A stretch of 40,596 nucleotides of DNA from JBMNOI01 sp050942995 (GTDB taxonomy: Bacteria > Chloroflexota > Anaerolineae > UBA1429): contig JBMNOI010000014.1 of assembly GCA_050942995.1 (NCBI GenBank), forward strand, positions 1-40,596. The letters run 5' to 3'. This document shows, piece by piece, positions 1-11,737 of the stretch; within the stretch, counting starts at the first letter, position 1; every line of letters starts with the position of its first letter. The position numbers were made by a program, and so were the translations under genes. The notes under the pieces are model-generated. The model did no database searches. It had not been told where the DNA came from and worked only from the letters and a program-made list of their open reading frames with translations.

Positions 1-164
1 AATAGCTCGGCGGCCAGAGCACCCGTGCGGCCGGTGGTGGTGGCGACGATGACATGCTCAATACCCAGCGCCTGGGCGCGCTCATAAGCCAGTTGCAGCG
101 TGCGCTCGGTATTTTCGGGGCCGGCATTCTCGAAATAGACGCTTTGAACGATCTGGTCAGGCAC
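1..164 (-). CDS. Pyruvate kinase C-terminal (alpha/beta) domain-like protein, 5' part only
   Basis: The gene runs off the left edge, so only about 54 N-terminal codons are visible. The reading begins V-P-D-Q-I-V-Q-S-V-Y-F-E and continues with GPENTERTLQLA and HVIVATTTGRTG. This pattern resembles stand-alone proteins related to the pyruvate kinase C-terminal domain, in which a small-molecule-binding beta-alpha fold occurs without the catalytic barrel. The GTG start at 162-164 is preceded by AAGGAGGG with about 6 nt spacing. It overlaps the last codons of the upstream TtcA-like gene (stop at 157-159), so the two are probably translationally coupled. The family's substrate is unknown to me and the missing C-terminus prevents a firmer call. 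Confidence 0.7.
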   Translation of the reverse strand, partial: MPDQIVQSVYFENAGPENTERTLQLAYERAQALGIEHVIVATTTGRTGALAAEL

Positions 165-1002
165 AGGATCCCTCCTTGTGGTCGTGTAGCGATTCCACTC
201 GATGATGGTTGGCATCGGCGACCGTGCGCACCTCCGCCTGGTACCGATCCAGGGCGGCATGGATATTGCGCCGAACGTGAGGATGCTCACGCCCAACCTC
301 GCGCAGCAGACGCTTGACGAGCGCCCGGCGCGAGGTCAGCCCGTCAGGACATGGCTCTCCCTGAATCGGGTATCCGGCAGCGCGCACATAGGCCACAATG
401 TCACGCTCTTCTGTGAAATATAGCGGACGAATGATGGTCAATCGACCGTCGAACAGTTCCAGACGCGGCTCTAACCCACCGATGCGGGCGTTATAAAACA
501 GGTTCATCAGCGCCGTCTCGGCCGCATCATCCGCATGGTGTCCTAAAGCGATCTTGTTACAGCCCAGGCGATCGGCCAGAAGGAACAGCGTCTTGCGCCG
601 ATTCCACGCACAGCGATGACAACGGCTCTTGGTGGTCGTCACCAGTTCATCCGCCACCCGCATCTCATCCGTCACCAGCGGAATATCGCGGGCCGCGCAA
701 TATGCCCGTATCCATTCCGGTGAAGCGGCCCGCCCGCAGTGATAGTCCGAGCGCACATGCCCGGCCAGCAGGGTGAACGTCTCGCGCCCGGCCTGCAGTC
801 GGCGCCACAAAAGATCCAGCAGGGTGAGGCTGTCCTTGCCTCCCGACACGGCCACCATGATGCGATCATCATCGGCCAACAGATGATAGAGGCGCACCGC
901 CTTGTTCACCGAACGCAGCAAATAGTGCGCCCTCTTTTCGGCGCGCTCGGGGTCGGGCGAGAGGTGATGCTGAATTGATTCGCTCCGCAAAGTGTCCGCC
1001 AT
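157..1002 (-). CDS. ttcA: TtcA-family tRNA 2-thiocytidine synthetase-like ATP pyrophosphatase
   Basis: This is an N-type ATP pyrophosphatase of the TtcA/TilS group. TtcA proteins adenylate cytidine 32 of tRNA and replace the oxygen with sulfur, using an Fe-S cluster. The PP-loop SGGKDS lies at about residues 53-58, followed by a CxxC in SRCHRCAWNRR and the GHHADD motif. A third cysteine sits in EPCPDG, where TtcA has its third cluster ligand. The ATG at 1000-1002 is preferred because GGAG lies just upstream. An in-frame GTG at 1045-1047 would add 15 residues but has a poor ribosome site. The gene overlaps the pyruvate-kinase-C-like gene at its 3' end and is divergent from the Rrf2 regulator. 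The family is firm, but the exact tRNA substrate is inferred. Confidence 0.85.
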   Translation of the reverse strand: MADTLRSESIQHHLSPDPERAEKRAHYLLRSVNKAVRLYHLLADDDRIMVAVSGGKDSLTLLDLLWRRLQAGRETFTLLAGHVRSDYHCGRAASPEWIRAYCAARDIPLVTDEMRVADELVTTTKSRCHRCAWNRRKTLFLLADRLGCNKIALGHHADDAAETALMNLFYNARIGGLEPRLELFDGRLTIIRPLYFTEERDIVAYVRAAGYPIQGEPCPDGLTSRRALVKRLLREVGREHPHVRRNIHAALDRYQAEVRTVADANHHRVESLHDHKEGSCA

Positions 1003-1109
1003 AGCTCCGAATGATACCACAGGCGCTATCCGATCGCAATCGCTCACCGCTTCCCATCACCTGATCGGATAGCAGCACAAGCATAGTCGATTCACCTGTT
1101 TTTGTATGC

Positions 1110-1137
1110 TTGACAGTTTCTGGGGGTGTGCTATAAT
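1110..1137 (+). promoter_or_regulatory. Consensus sigma70-type promoter of the Rrf2 gene
   Basis: A perfect -35 TTGACA (1110-1115) and a perfect -10 TATAAT (1132-1137) are separated by 16 nt. The start site would be near 1144, giving a leader of about 68 nt before the Rrf2 ATG at 1212. It is the closest match to consensus that I saw in the window. Confidence 0.85.
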
Positions 1138-1149
1138 TCCAGTAACTTG

Positions 1150-1165
1150 ATTGAGAACATTCAAT
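1150..1165 (+). promoter_or_regulatory. Candidate operator palindrome below the Rrf2 promoter
   Basis: ATTGA (1150-1154), a 6-nt spacer and TCAAT (1161-1165) form an inverted repeat just downstream of the predicted transcription start. Rrf2 regulators commonly repress their own genes, and this position would let a bound dimer block the strong promoter. The role is inferred from position and symmetry; no known Rrf2 box was matched. Confidence 0.4.
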
Positions 1166-1211
1166 TCACAACATCTAACCACATTGCAACATCCAACCGA
1201 GGACCCACATC

Positions 1212-1655
1212 ATGAAAATCTCAACCAAAGGGGAATACGGCATCCGGGCCATGTTGGAGCTTGCCCATCGGTATGGCGAGGGGTATGTACAGAGCTCTGA
1301 AATCGCCCGCGTGCGCGAAATCCCGGAGAACTATCTCTACCAGCTCCTGATCACGCTGCGCAAGGCGGGGCTCATTCGAAGTCGACGTGGCCCCCAGGGT
1401 GGGCACATGCTGGCCCGCTCACCGGAGCGCATTTCCCTCGCAGAGACCGTTATAGCGCTCGAAGGTCCGGTAACGCCGGTGGCATGTGTACAGCACGACA
1501 TCGACGAGTGCCCCTTTGGCGAAGCCTGCGCTGTGCGCGACGTGTGGAAGCGGATCGCCGATTCGACGCTTCATATCCTGCAGACGACGACCATCGCCGA
1601 TTTGACCCAGTCCGAGCGCGAAAAAGCTCAGGACATGGATCGGCGCACCGCCTGA
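1212..1655 (+). CDS. Rrf2/IscR-family transcriptional regulator
   Basis: This 147-residue protein has the Rrf2 winged-helix start MKISTKGEYGIRAMLELA, then the recognition region and wing (LRKAGLIRSRRGPQGG). Three cysteines at about residues 92, 100 and 106 match in number and place the Fe-S ligands of IscR, so it probably senses Fe-S status, redox or nitric oxide through a cluster. No Fe-S assembly genes lie nearby, so it is not necessarily IscR itself. It is transcribed alone from a consensus promoter and has a candidate autoregulatory palindrome in its leader. Its stop lies 3 nt from that of the convergent HD-domain gene. Confidence 0.9.
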   Translation: MKISTKGEYGIRAMLELAHRYGEGYVQSSEIARVREIPENYLYQLLITLRKAGLIRSRRGPQGGHMLARSPERISLAETVIALEGPVTPVACVQHDIDECPFGEACAVRDVWKRIADSTLHILQTTTIADLTQSEREKAQDMDRRTA

Positions 1656-1658
1656 GCC

Positions 1659-2297
1659 CTAGAGTTCTCCCTCTGCCTCAAGAGCCAGCCGCCGAAAGAA
1701 GGAGGCCATAAATTCGTGGCGCTCCTTAGCAATGCGCCGTCCTTCGGCGGTGTACAGGCGCTCGCGAATTCGAGCCAGCTTGAACAGAAATTCGTGGACG
1801 GGCGTGTGCTCGTCCGACTCGAGATCGCCCTTGCCCGCATGGGGAGGGCGATCGGCATATTCCGGGGGCACCGGGGCCCACAGACGCTGCCCCTGCACGC
1901 CGGCAATGGCGTAGGCGCGGGCCACGCCAATCGCTCCGATGGCATCGAGCTTGTCCGCGTCATATAACACCCGGCCCTCCAGAGTCTCCGGGCCACGCTC
2001 TCCCCGATAGCGATGCCGGGCGATGGCTTCCACCACTCTCTCGACGCGTTCCGCCGGGTAACCGGAGAGGATCTCTCGAGCGCGTCGTGCCCCCACCGTT
2101 GCATGGCAGGCGCCCGTGCGCAGTTGCTCCGCCCGCCCGATATCATGCAACAGCGCCGCCGCCCGGACGATCTCTAGATCGGCGCCCTCGCTCCGCGCGA
2201 TGCGCTCGGCCAGGCGCCACACCCGCAACACATGATCATAACCATGAGCCGAGTCGTTATCTTGATAATAGCCCCGTGCCGTCTCGATATCGATCAT
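1659..2297 (-). CDS. HD-domain phosphohydrolase
   Basis: This 212-residue protein belongs to the metal-dependent HD superfamily. The first metal and phosphate residues are in AHGYDHVLRV (about 17-26), the HD pair is in ALLHDIGR (about 48-55), and a later Asp is in YDADKLD. Size and motifs resemble uncharacterised HD hydrolases of the YedJ type, whose natural substrate I cannot infer. The ATG overlaps the stop of the upstream DUF1461 gene by 4 nt, and GAGG lies 8 nt upstream, so the two are co-transcribed and coupled. It converges on the Rrf2 gene with only 3 nt between stops. Confidence 0.85.
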   Translation of the reverse strand: MIDIETARGYYQDNDSAHGYDHVLRVWRLAERIARSEGADLEIVRAAALLHDIGRAEQLRTGACHATVGARRAREILSGYPAERVERVVEAIARHRYRGERGPETLEGRVLYDADKLDAIGAIGVARAYAIAGVQGQRLWAPVPPEYADRPPHAGKGDLESDEHTPVHEFLFKLARIRERLYTAEGRRIAKERHEFMASFFRRLALEAEGEL

Positions 2298-2986
2298 GTG
2301 CGTTGCCTCTTCAATCGACGCGCCGGATGAACCAGAACCGAGAGGGCATAGATCAGAGCGCTCTCGATCGCGATGACGGCCACAATCCGTTGCACCGTAT
2401 CGACCCAGAAGGGCAGCGGGTAAAGCTGAATCAGCGTATCATCCGCCCAGAATATCCAAGTGCCCTCCTCGAAAAAGATCTGGTGAAAGCGCGTAAAAAA
2501 GAGGTCGAAATCCAGCAAGGCGCTCAGCAGGACCAGAAGGATCATCCCTCCGGTGATCCACACCCCCTGCCGCAGATAGATATACAGAAACGCGCGGCGA
2601 TCGGAATACCACAAGAGCACGCCCGAGGCGACCGCCACCACCAGCGCCACCGCGTGCGCGATGAAAAACCCGTCGGTGACCCTCTTGACGTCCACCAGAT
2701 GCTGTACCTCATCAGGGCGCATGGCGATCTCGCCGGTGTCGGTGCGTACGGCGGCCATATCCTCCAGGCTGACGCGCCCCCGCAGATACTCCAGGATCAC
2801 ATCGGATATGCGCGCGCGCTCTACCGGATTAAAGCGCTCGGCAAGCGGGAACCCGGGGCGCGCGTACTGATAGCGCGCATATTCGGGCGTCACAAAGAGG
2901 TAGAGGGGTGAGGCCAGCAGAATCACCGGAATGGCGACGACCAGCGCAATGCGGGCGAACGTGGCTAACCAGGCAGGCGTCCTCAT
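2294..2986 (-). CDS. DUF1461 (TIGR01906-type) integral membrane protein
   Basis: This 230-residue protein has four hydrophobic segments at about residues 10-32, 106-128, 137-160 and 195-217. The long loop between the first two carries NPVERARISDVILEYLRG and EVQHLVDVK, which match the conserved loop of the DUF1461 family. The function of the family is not known. The chosen ATG has no strong ribosome site, so the start is less certain than the frame. It precedes and overlaps the HD-hydrolase gene by 4 nt and follows the glycosyltransferase gene by about 90 nt. Confidence 0.8.
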   Translation of the reverse strand: MRTPAWLATFARIALVVAIPVILLASPLYLFVTPEYARYQYARPGFPLAERFNPVERARISDVILEYLRGRVSLEDMAAVRTDTGEIAMRPDEVQHLVDVKRVTDGFFIAHAVALVVAVASGVLLWYSDRRAFLYIYLRQGVWITGGMILLVLLSALLDFDLFFTRFHQIFFEEGTWIFWADDTLIQLYPLPFWVDTVQRIVAVIAIESALIYALSVLVHPARRLKRQRT

Positions 2987-3077
2987 GATACCAGTCTGTA
3001 ACCCTCTTTTCTTTCAGTGAAAATAACCGGCAAGCGATATCATATGTCCGTTTTGTACGGGATCGTGATGCGGCTTT

Positions 3078-5051
3078 TCAGCTTACGTCGTAGCGAGTCG
3101 CGACCACATCTCCTATCGTGATCTGTTTCGTCACATCCCCGTGCGATTCGAGGAACTCTTGGATCCGCGACGAAGTATCGTCGCCGATACCCGGTATGTG
3201 AACGAACCATAGATACTCACGATCCACCAGCGCCTGCCCGACGATGTCGGCGATCGCTTCATCTTCGGTCGGCTGGTGGACGGGGATCAGAGAGAGGGGA
3301 CCGCGATAGTGACGGGCAAACGCCACCCGGGTGTTGAAAAGCACCGGCGCCCCTTCCGATGATCCATCGCTCTCTATGGCAGACACAATATCCCGTATTT
3401 CTTTTTGATAGATCGTATTGGGGTAGATCCAAGCATACTCCAGACCGTTTATACTGACAACATGCTCGGGGACCTGATCGGCCAGTATGGCAAGCAGGTC
3501 GGGATCATACTCCCGCTGAACGCGATTTACGTAAAGCACGAAATAGTCCGGCTCTGTCAGCGGAACCTCGGTAATACGATAGGCCTGACCCACAAAAAAC
3601 GTGTGAAACATGTTGACGTCCTGGTTGGCCACGACAAGGTTCTCGGCATTCGGCTTTTGGCTCAGATAGCGCCCCGTCTGATCCATTCCCTCGCCCCAGC
3701 CCACCAGAATCAACCGGGGGGCCGTTCTCGTACCACCGGCCAGCGGATTATAGTAGCTCAGATAATAAGGTCTGGTCGGCCAGACCATGGCGAACTGGCT
3801 CACAGCCATCACCGCCACAACGGCGAGAAACGCCGTTTCTTCCGCGTATCGCCGGCGCACGGTTTCGATCAGTCGCTCCAGAAGCAGGCCCCATCCCCAT
3901 GCCGCCAGCACATCCATCACCGGAAAGATCGGCAGCAAATACCGATCGAATTTTTTCGCATTAAGCATCATGGCCGCACTTATTACAACCACGTACAGCC
4001 ACAAGCTACGGGTATCCTTCATGCGGTGGCGTAAACGTACTGTAAAGTACAATGCCAGTATCACTCCGATGACAACCCACGGCGTGCTGCGTAAAATCCA
4101 GGCCATCGGATAGAGTCCGGCGCCCGGATCAGCACGCGAAACACCAAGGAAAAAGTTGCCACCGCTATGAGGCGTGGTGCCCTCTTTTACGGCGCGTTCA
4201 ACGAACAGGCGGACGGTCTCGACGGGAGAGACCCATATGGCCGGCCACACGGCCCCGAATGCCAGTATCATAACCAGCCCCCACAAGAGGCCCAGGCCGA
4301 GTAGCTTCCAAACACTGGGCCTGCGCCTGGGCGCTGCTGCATCGGGCTTGTGCTCCGTTATCCAGTAAACGACAAGGGAGATCATAAGCCATGGAGCCAG
4401 AAAGCCGGCGGAAACCTTGTTCGCAAAGGCAAGTCCTGCCGAAGCAGCGGATAGTGCCAGATACCCGATATGCAATCCTCGTCGCTCGGCGGCCACCAGG
4501 CTGAGCGCCGAAAGCGTCATAAATGTCGTCAGCACTGCATCGAGATGGTGAACGCGAGAGTGGGCCAGAAAGAAGGGATCGAGGGCGACAAAGGGGAGAG
4601 CGATAGCGGCTATGCGGTTGCCAAACACATGGCGCACCAGCAAAACGATTCCGATAATACCCAGCCAGGTGACGACACCGATCACCCGGCGCGACCATTG
4701 GGTGAGAGGCTGAACCCCGGGTGGGATGATGCGCCCATCCTCCACGCGCTGCCCCACTTCGACCGCGGGGTCGATCCCATCCACCCACTCCACAAAATTG
4801 GCCGCCAGAGCCCCGCTCCACATGGTCAGCACTCCGGGATGATGCCGCTGATAGGTCGCGGCATAGTCTCCCGTTATGAGAGCCTCTCGAAAGTTCAGGC
4901 TGCGTGTGTACCACAGAGGTTCATCGGCAGTGAGAAAGACGTCGAGGTTATCCAAACGCATACCCAGCGAAACCACCAGCATAGCGGTCAGCAGTGCGAA
5001 TCCCACCCATCGTGAGGTGCGATTTCGCACATCAGCGCAAGCCACAGCCAC
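3078..5051 (-). CDS. GT39/ArnT-like membrane glycosyltransferase
   Basis: This 657-residue protein has a first membrane helix at about 17-32 and, soon after it, a conserved acidic pair in TADEPLWYTR (about 41-50). Such a pair is the hallmark of GT-C enzymes of the PMT/ArnT group, which move sugars from polyprenyl-phosphate donors on the outer face of the membrane. Many further hydrophobic segments follow to about residue 420, then a largely soluble C-terminal region. The GTG start at 5049-5051 has GGAGG 8 nt upstream. The acceptor (protein, lipid or glycan) cannot be told from sequence. The gene stands between glutamine synthetase and the DUF1461 gene. Confidence 0.8.
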   Translation of the reverse strand: MAVACADVRNRTSRWVGFALLTAMLVVSLGMRLDNLDVFLTADEPLWYTRSLNFREALITGDYAATYQRHHPGVLTMWSGALAANFVEWVDGIDPAVEVGQRVEDGRIIPPGVQPLTQWSRRVIGVVTWLGIIGIVLLVRHVFGNRIAAIALPFVALDPFFLAHSRVHHLDAVLTTFMTLSALSLVAAERRGLHIGYLALSAASAGLAFANKVSAGFLAPWLMISLVVYWITEHKPDAAAPRRRPSVWKLLGLGLLWGLVMILAFGAVWPAIWVSPVETVRLFVERAVKEGTTPHSGGNFFLGVSRADPGAGLYPMAWILRSTPWVVIGVILALYFTVRLRHRMKDTRSLWLYVVVISAAMMLNAKKFDRYLLPIFPVMDVLAAWGWGLLLERLIETVRRRYAEETAFLAVVAVMAVSQFAMVWPTRPYYLSYYNPLAGGTRTAPRLILVGWGEGMDQTGRYLSQKPNAENLVVANQDVNMFHTFFVGQAYRITEVPLTEPDYFVLYVNRVQREYDPDLLAILADQVPEHVVSINGLEYAWIYPNTIYQKEIRDIVSAIESDGSSEGAPVLFNTRVAFARHYRGPLSLIPVHQPTEDEAIADIVGQALVDREYLWFVHIPGIGDDTSSRIQEFLESHGDVTKQITIGDVVATRYDVS

Positions 5052-5140
5052 AGCTCAAACCTCCGTTGTGCATGATACCGGTTATGCAAACAGAGAGGTG
5101 CTCACGAAACGGTAGCGGCTCGTTGTATTCGTTGCAATCG

Positions 5141-5173
5141 AAAAATGAGCGCCCGGATCGATTCACCGGGCGC
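5141..5173 (-). terminator. Intrinsic terminator of glnA
   Basis: On the minus strand an 8-bp GC stem (GCGCCCGG with CCGGGCGC, arms at 5166-5173 and 5149-5156, 9-nt loop) is followed after 3 nt by five T (5141-5145). It lies about 20-50 nt past the glnA stop and separates glnA from the glycosyltransferase gene. Confidence 0.75.
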
Positions 5174-5191
5174 CCGTGCAAAGCTTGAATA

Positions 5192-6523
5192 TCAGAAGGT
5201 GCGTAAATAGCGATCCAGCTCCCACTGGCTCACATCCAACCGGTAGTCATCCCACTCCTGGCGCTTGGCATCTATAAAGCGCTCATAGATATGCGGCCCC
5301 AGCGCTTCCTGCACGACGGTGTCTTTTTCCAGTGCGTCCAGCGCCTCTTTCAAAGAGCCGGGCAGCGTATCCAGGCCGTGACGCGCCCACTCGGACTCGA
5401 ACAAGTTCTCCTCCGTCGGCGAGGGCACCGGCAGATCGTTCTTGATGCCGTCCAGGCCACACTTGAGCATCACCGTGAAGGCCAGATAGGGATTGCAACT
5501 CGGATCGGGGCAACGCAGTTCAATGCGTGCCGATTCGGCGGAGATCAGCCGTGGCACCCGAATAAGAGCCGAACGATTGATACGCGCCCAACTGATATAG
5601 ACCGGTGCCTCGTACCCCGGCACCAAACGCTTGTACGAGTTCACCAGCGGCGCCAGAATGGGCGTCATGGCGCGAGCGTGGGCCAGCTGGCCGGCGATGA
5701 ATTGCTTCGCCATCTTGGACAGGCCATACGGATCGTCCTCATCGGCAAAGACATTCTTGCCGGTACGGATATCGTTCATGCTCTGATGCACATGCATGCC
5801 CGATCCGGCGATGCCGCGAATCGGTTTGGGCATAAAGGTGGCATACAGGTTGTGCTGCTGGGCGATGGCCTTGAGCACATATTTAAAGGTCACCGCATTG
5901 TCCGCTGCCGCCAGAGCGCTCCCATAGTGAAAATCGATCTCATGCTGGCCATGCGCACATTCGTGATGGCCGGCCTCGACTTCGATGCCAAAGCATTCCA
6001 GCGCCATGATCATATCCTGGCGCACCAGGGCCGCCCGGTCGGCGGTCGCATCGAAATAGCTCGCCCGGTCATGGGTTTTACCGGGTACCGGCTCGCCATT
6101 CTCTCCGGCCTCGAACAAAAAGAACTCGAGTTCGGGCCCGACGTAGAACTCGAATCCCATAGCCCGCGCATCCTCCAGGGCAGAGATCAGCGCGCTGCGT
6201 GGCGCCCCGCTGAAACGTTCGCCGTCCGGAGTAAATACGTTGCAGATAAAGCGCGCCGTCTTGTGCACCGCCCCACGCCATGGCACGATGGCAAAAGTGT
6301 CCAGATCGGGGACCAGGAACATGTCGCTTTCGCTGACACGGGCAAACCCTTCGATGGACGAGCCATCGAACCAGATGCCGTTCCTGAGCACCCGCTCCAA
6401 CTGGCCGGACGGCACGGTGATGCTCTTGACCATTCCCATAATATCGGTGAACTGCAAGGTGATAAAGCGCACTTCATGATCGCACACGGCTTTCATGATC
6501 GACTCGTTGGTGTTCCCTGACAC
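5192..6523 (-). CDS. glnA: Type I glutamine synthetase
   Basis: The enzyme makes glutamine from glutamate, ammonia and ATP in the cytoplasm. The 443-residue length matches the shorter GSI-alpha class. Visible signatures are WFDGSSIEGF, the catalytic-barrel motif GSGMHVHQS and the substrate loop NRSALIRVPR. The region after the barrel reads PTEENLFESEWARHGL and lacks the NLYDLP adenylylation motif of enteric GSI-beta enzymes, so control by adenylylation is unlikely and feedback or regulator control is more probable. The GTG start at 6521-6523 is chosen because AGGAGA lies 6 nt upstream; in-frame ATGs further up lack such a site. It is transcribed from its own promoter and ends at a terminator. 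Confidence 0.95.
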   Translation of the reverse strand: MSGNTNESIMKAVCDHEVRFITLQFTDIMGMVKSITVPSGQLERVLRNGIWFDGSSIEGFARVSESDMFLVPDLDTFAIVPWRGAVHKTARFICNVFTPDGERFSGAPRSALISALEDARAMGFEFYVGPELEFFLFEAGENGEPVPGKTHDRASYFDATADRAALVRQDMIMALECFGIEVEAGHHECAHGQHEIDFHYGSALAAADNAVTFKYVLKAIAQQHNLYATFMPKPIRGIAGSGMHVHQSMNDIRTGKNVFADEDDPYGLSKMAKQFIAGQLAHARAMTPILAPLVNSYKRLVPGYEAPVYISWARINRSALIRVPRLISAESARIELRCPDPSCNPYLAFTVMLKCGLDGIKNDLPVPSPTEENLFESEWARHGLDTLPGSLKEALDALEKDTVVQEALGPHIYERFIDAKRQEWDDYRLDVSQWELDRYLRTF

Positions 6524-6635
6524 GTTTGTTCTCCTGTGCATTATTCGCCCTAATATCTGGCAGAGATCACCATGAATCGCCTTCGATCGCATGGGAAATC
6601 TTTGTCCATCGACAGGGTCGACGCTACAAACGGTG

Positions 6636-6664
6636 ATTGTACTCGTTTAGTAGCCGTCAAGCAA
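6636..6664 (-). promoter_or_regulatory. Candidate glnA promoter
   Basis: On the minus strand the -35 is TTGCTT (6664-6659) and the -10 is TACAAT (6641-6636), with a 17-nt spacer. The leader to the GTG start would be about 105 nt. A TTGACG overlaps the -35 but its spacing of 13 is too short. Confidence 0.45.
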
Positions 6665-6965
6665 TTTAACGACAACAACTGAAGCGGCTGGTATCAAGCG
6701 CGATGCAAACGATCCGTCTCGTATGCGGACATTGCTAACGCGGCATCATACTCTACATCCTCATCATCACATCTTTCCGACGCCCCCTTTCGATACCATC
6801 TGGCCCCATCGTCACCCGCCATCTCGATAGGGAACCCGGCCTACCATTGCCCCAGTATAGCAGGGCATAGCAGGCAACGCCTCGGGCAGCGTGTCGAGTG
6901 AGAATGGCGATGCGTTGTGCAAGATGCACAAAAAGCAAGGAGAGATGAATGAAACGAAGTGACGA
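6665..6965. other. Intergenic region between pucR and glnA
   Basis: I see no supportable gene in these 300 bases. A perfect 7-bp inverted repeat (TTGTGCA, 3-nt loop, TGCACAA) lies at 6915-6931, about 35 nt past the pucR stop. It has no T-run in the right direction, so it is not a clear terminator and could be a protein site. Confidence 0.4.
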
Positions 6966-8478
6966 TCAGGATTCGAAAAGACCGTGGATCTTGAGTGCCA
7001 ACTGAAGGGTCAGGCGTGCTTCGGCGTCGTTCAGATCGAGGCCGATGATCTCAATGATGCGCTGCAAGCGATAGTTGAGGGTATTGCGGTGCACATACAG
7101 CGCCCGCGCGGTCTGACTGACGTTGGCGTTCTCGTCAAAGAACACCTTCAGTGTGTGCACCAGGTCGGTGTTGTGCTCCCGATCGTAGAGCACAAGGGCG
7201 CCCAGTGTCTCCTCGTAGAACCGCCGCAATTCATCGCAGCCCCGTAGCTCGGCCAGCAAGCGATAAAGGCCCATCTGCTCGTAAAAATAAGGGCTCTCCA
7301 ACCCTCCGATATGCCGCCCCAGCTCCCGAGCATCCAGCGCCTGATGAGCCGCAGCGCGCAGCCCGCCGATACCACACACCACACGACTCACCCCGACACA
7401 ACAACTCTCCTCGTCGCAATGCGTCAACACCGCATACAGCCAGTCACGCACTCGACGCTCGGCCGTCGCAGGCGCCATGGCACAGAACACCAGGGTCTTT
7501 CCGCGATAACCGACCGCTATGACGTCGGCATCATCGCGTTGAGCCGCCCGCTGCAATTCACAGGCCAGATCGTGACACGCGCCATGTCGGTTCTGCCTCT
7601 CGGCGTCCCCTATCGCCCCTATGGCCACGACCACATGCCGCCGATCATCATCTACCCGATAGCCCAGTCGCGCCAGACGCGAGACGATGAGCGTGTCATC
7701 GCTGCCCTCGTCCAGCAACTGCTCTATCAGATCGAGCCCCAGCCGCTCCTCGGTCTCTTGTCGGGTATGTTGCTGTAGCATCTCGATGCCACAGATCTCG
7801 GCTGCCTGTCGCGCATAGATCGTCGGCAACAGATCGCTCTGCCCCGGATGCAGGTACAACAACAGCCGCCCCAGCACCCGGCCGGCCACCTCGATGGGGA
7901 ACGCCGTCTCGACGGTGCGCTGCGCCGAAAGGGGCACTTCCGCCCGACTCACGACGACGCCCCCCCCGTCGAGCGCCATCGCGTCGGCCGTCGTCAAAAC
8001 CGCCAGATCGTTCAACAGCGCCTCGATCCCCCCGCGACTAAAGACCTGCTTCAGACGCCGGCGCGCCTCGACTTCGCGCCGCGCAAGCTGCCCCTCTCGA
8101 TCCACCAGCGCGCGCAGAATGTCGCGCTCGACCTGATGGATCGTGCTGCCCTCCGGCAAGATGAACACCGGCAACGCCAGCTCATCGGCCAGAGTTGACC
8201 CGGCAGCAGAGATCGGCTCATCGATCACCAGGCCGGCAGCGCCTGCCCGATGCAGCTCGGTGATGAGGTATTCCCCCGTTATCTGCGCATCCAGATTGCG
8301 CGCCAAACTCAGACTGGCGAGGGCCAGATACCCCTCGCCCAGTTCGCCAAAGAGCGGATAGGAGGCCCGCAGGGTGATCACCCACTCGATCGCGCCCGAA
8401 AGGCCCCTCTGTCCACCGGCCAGCACGGTGCCGGCGGGAAGTGCAACGGGCCAGATCTCGCCTACTGTCGCGCGCATG

Positions 8479-8492
<14 letters not shown>
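6966..8492 (-). CDS. PucR-family transcriptional regulator
   Basis: This 508-residue protein has the three-part plan of the family: an N-terminal PucR sensor domain (about 10-135), a central CdaR/GGDEF-like region (about 290-400) and a C-terminal helix-turn-helix. The last reads NVSQTARALYVHRNTLNYRL (about 450-470). Relatives control purine catabolism and other nitrogen pathways, but the ligand here is unknown. The ATG has AAGGAGG 6 nt upstream, inside the end of carB, and overlaps carB by 14 nt, so it should be translated from the same message. Its place between carAB and glnA suggests, but does not prove, a role in nitrogen or pyrimidine control. Confidence 0.9.
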
Positions 8493-11718
<3,226 letters not shown>

Positions 11719-11737
11719 GTCGATGATGTCTCTCGAT

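Noticed and set aside
5291..6520. Plus-strand frame of 409 codons across glnA
   Set aside because: Antisense to glutamine synthetase, no ribosome site, no recognisable domain.
6753..6938. Minus-strand frame of 61 codons between pucR and glnA
   Set aside because: No ribosome site, no recognisable sequence, and it overlaps a short inverted repeat.
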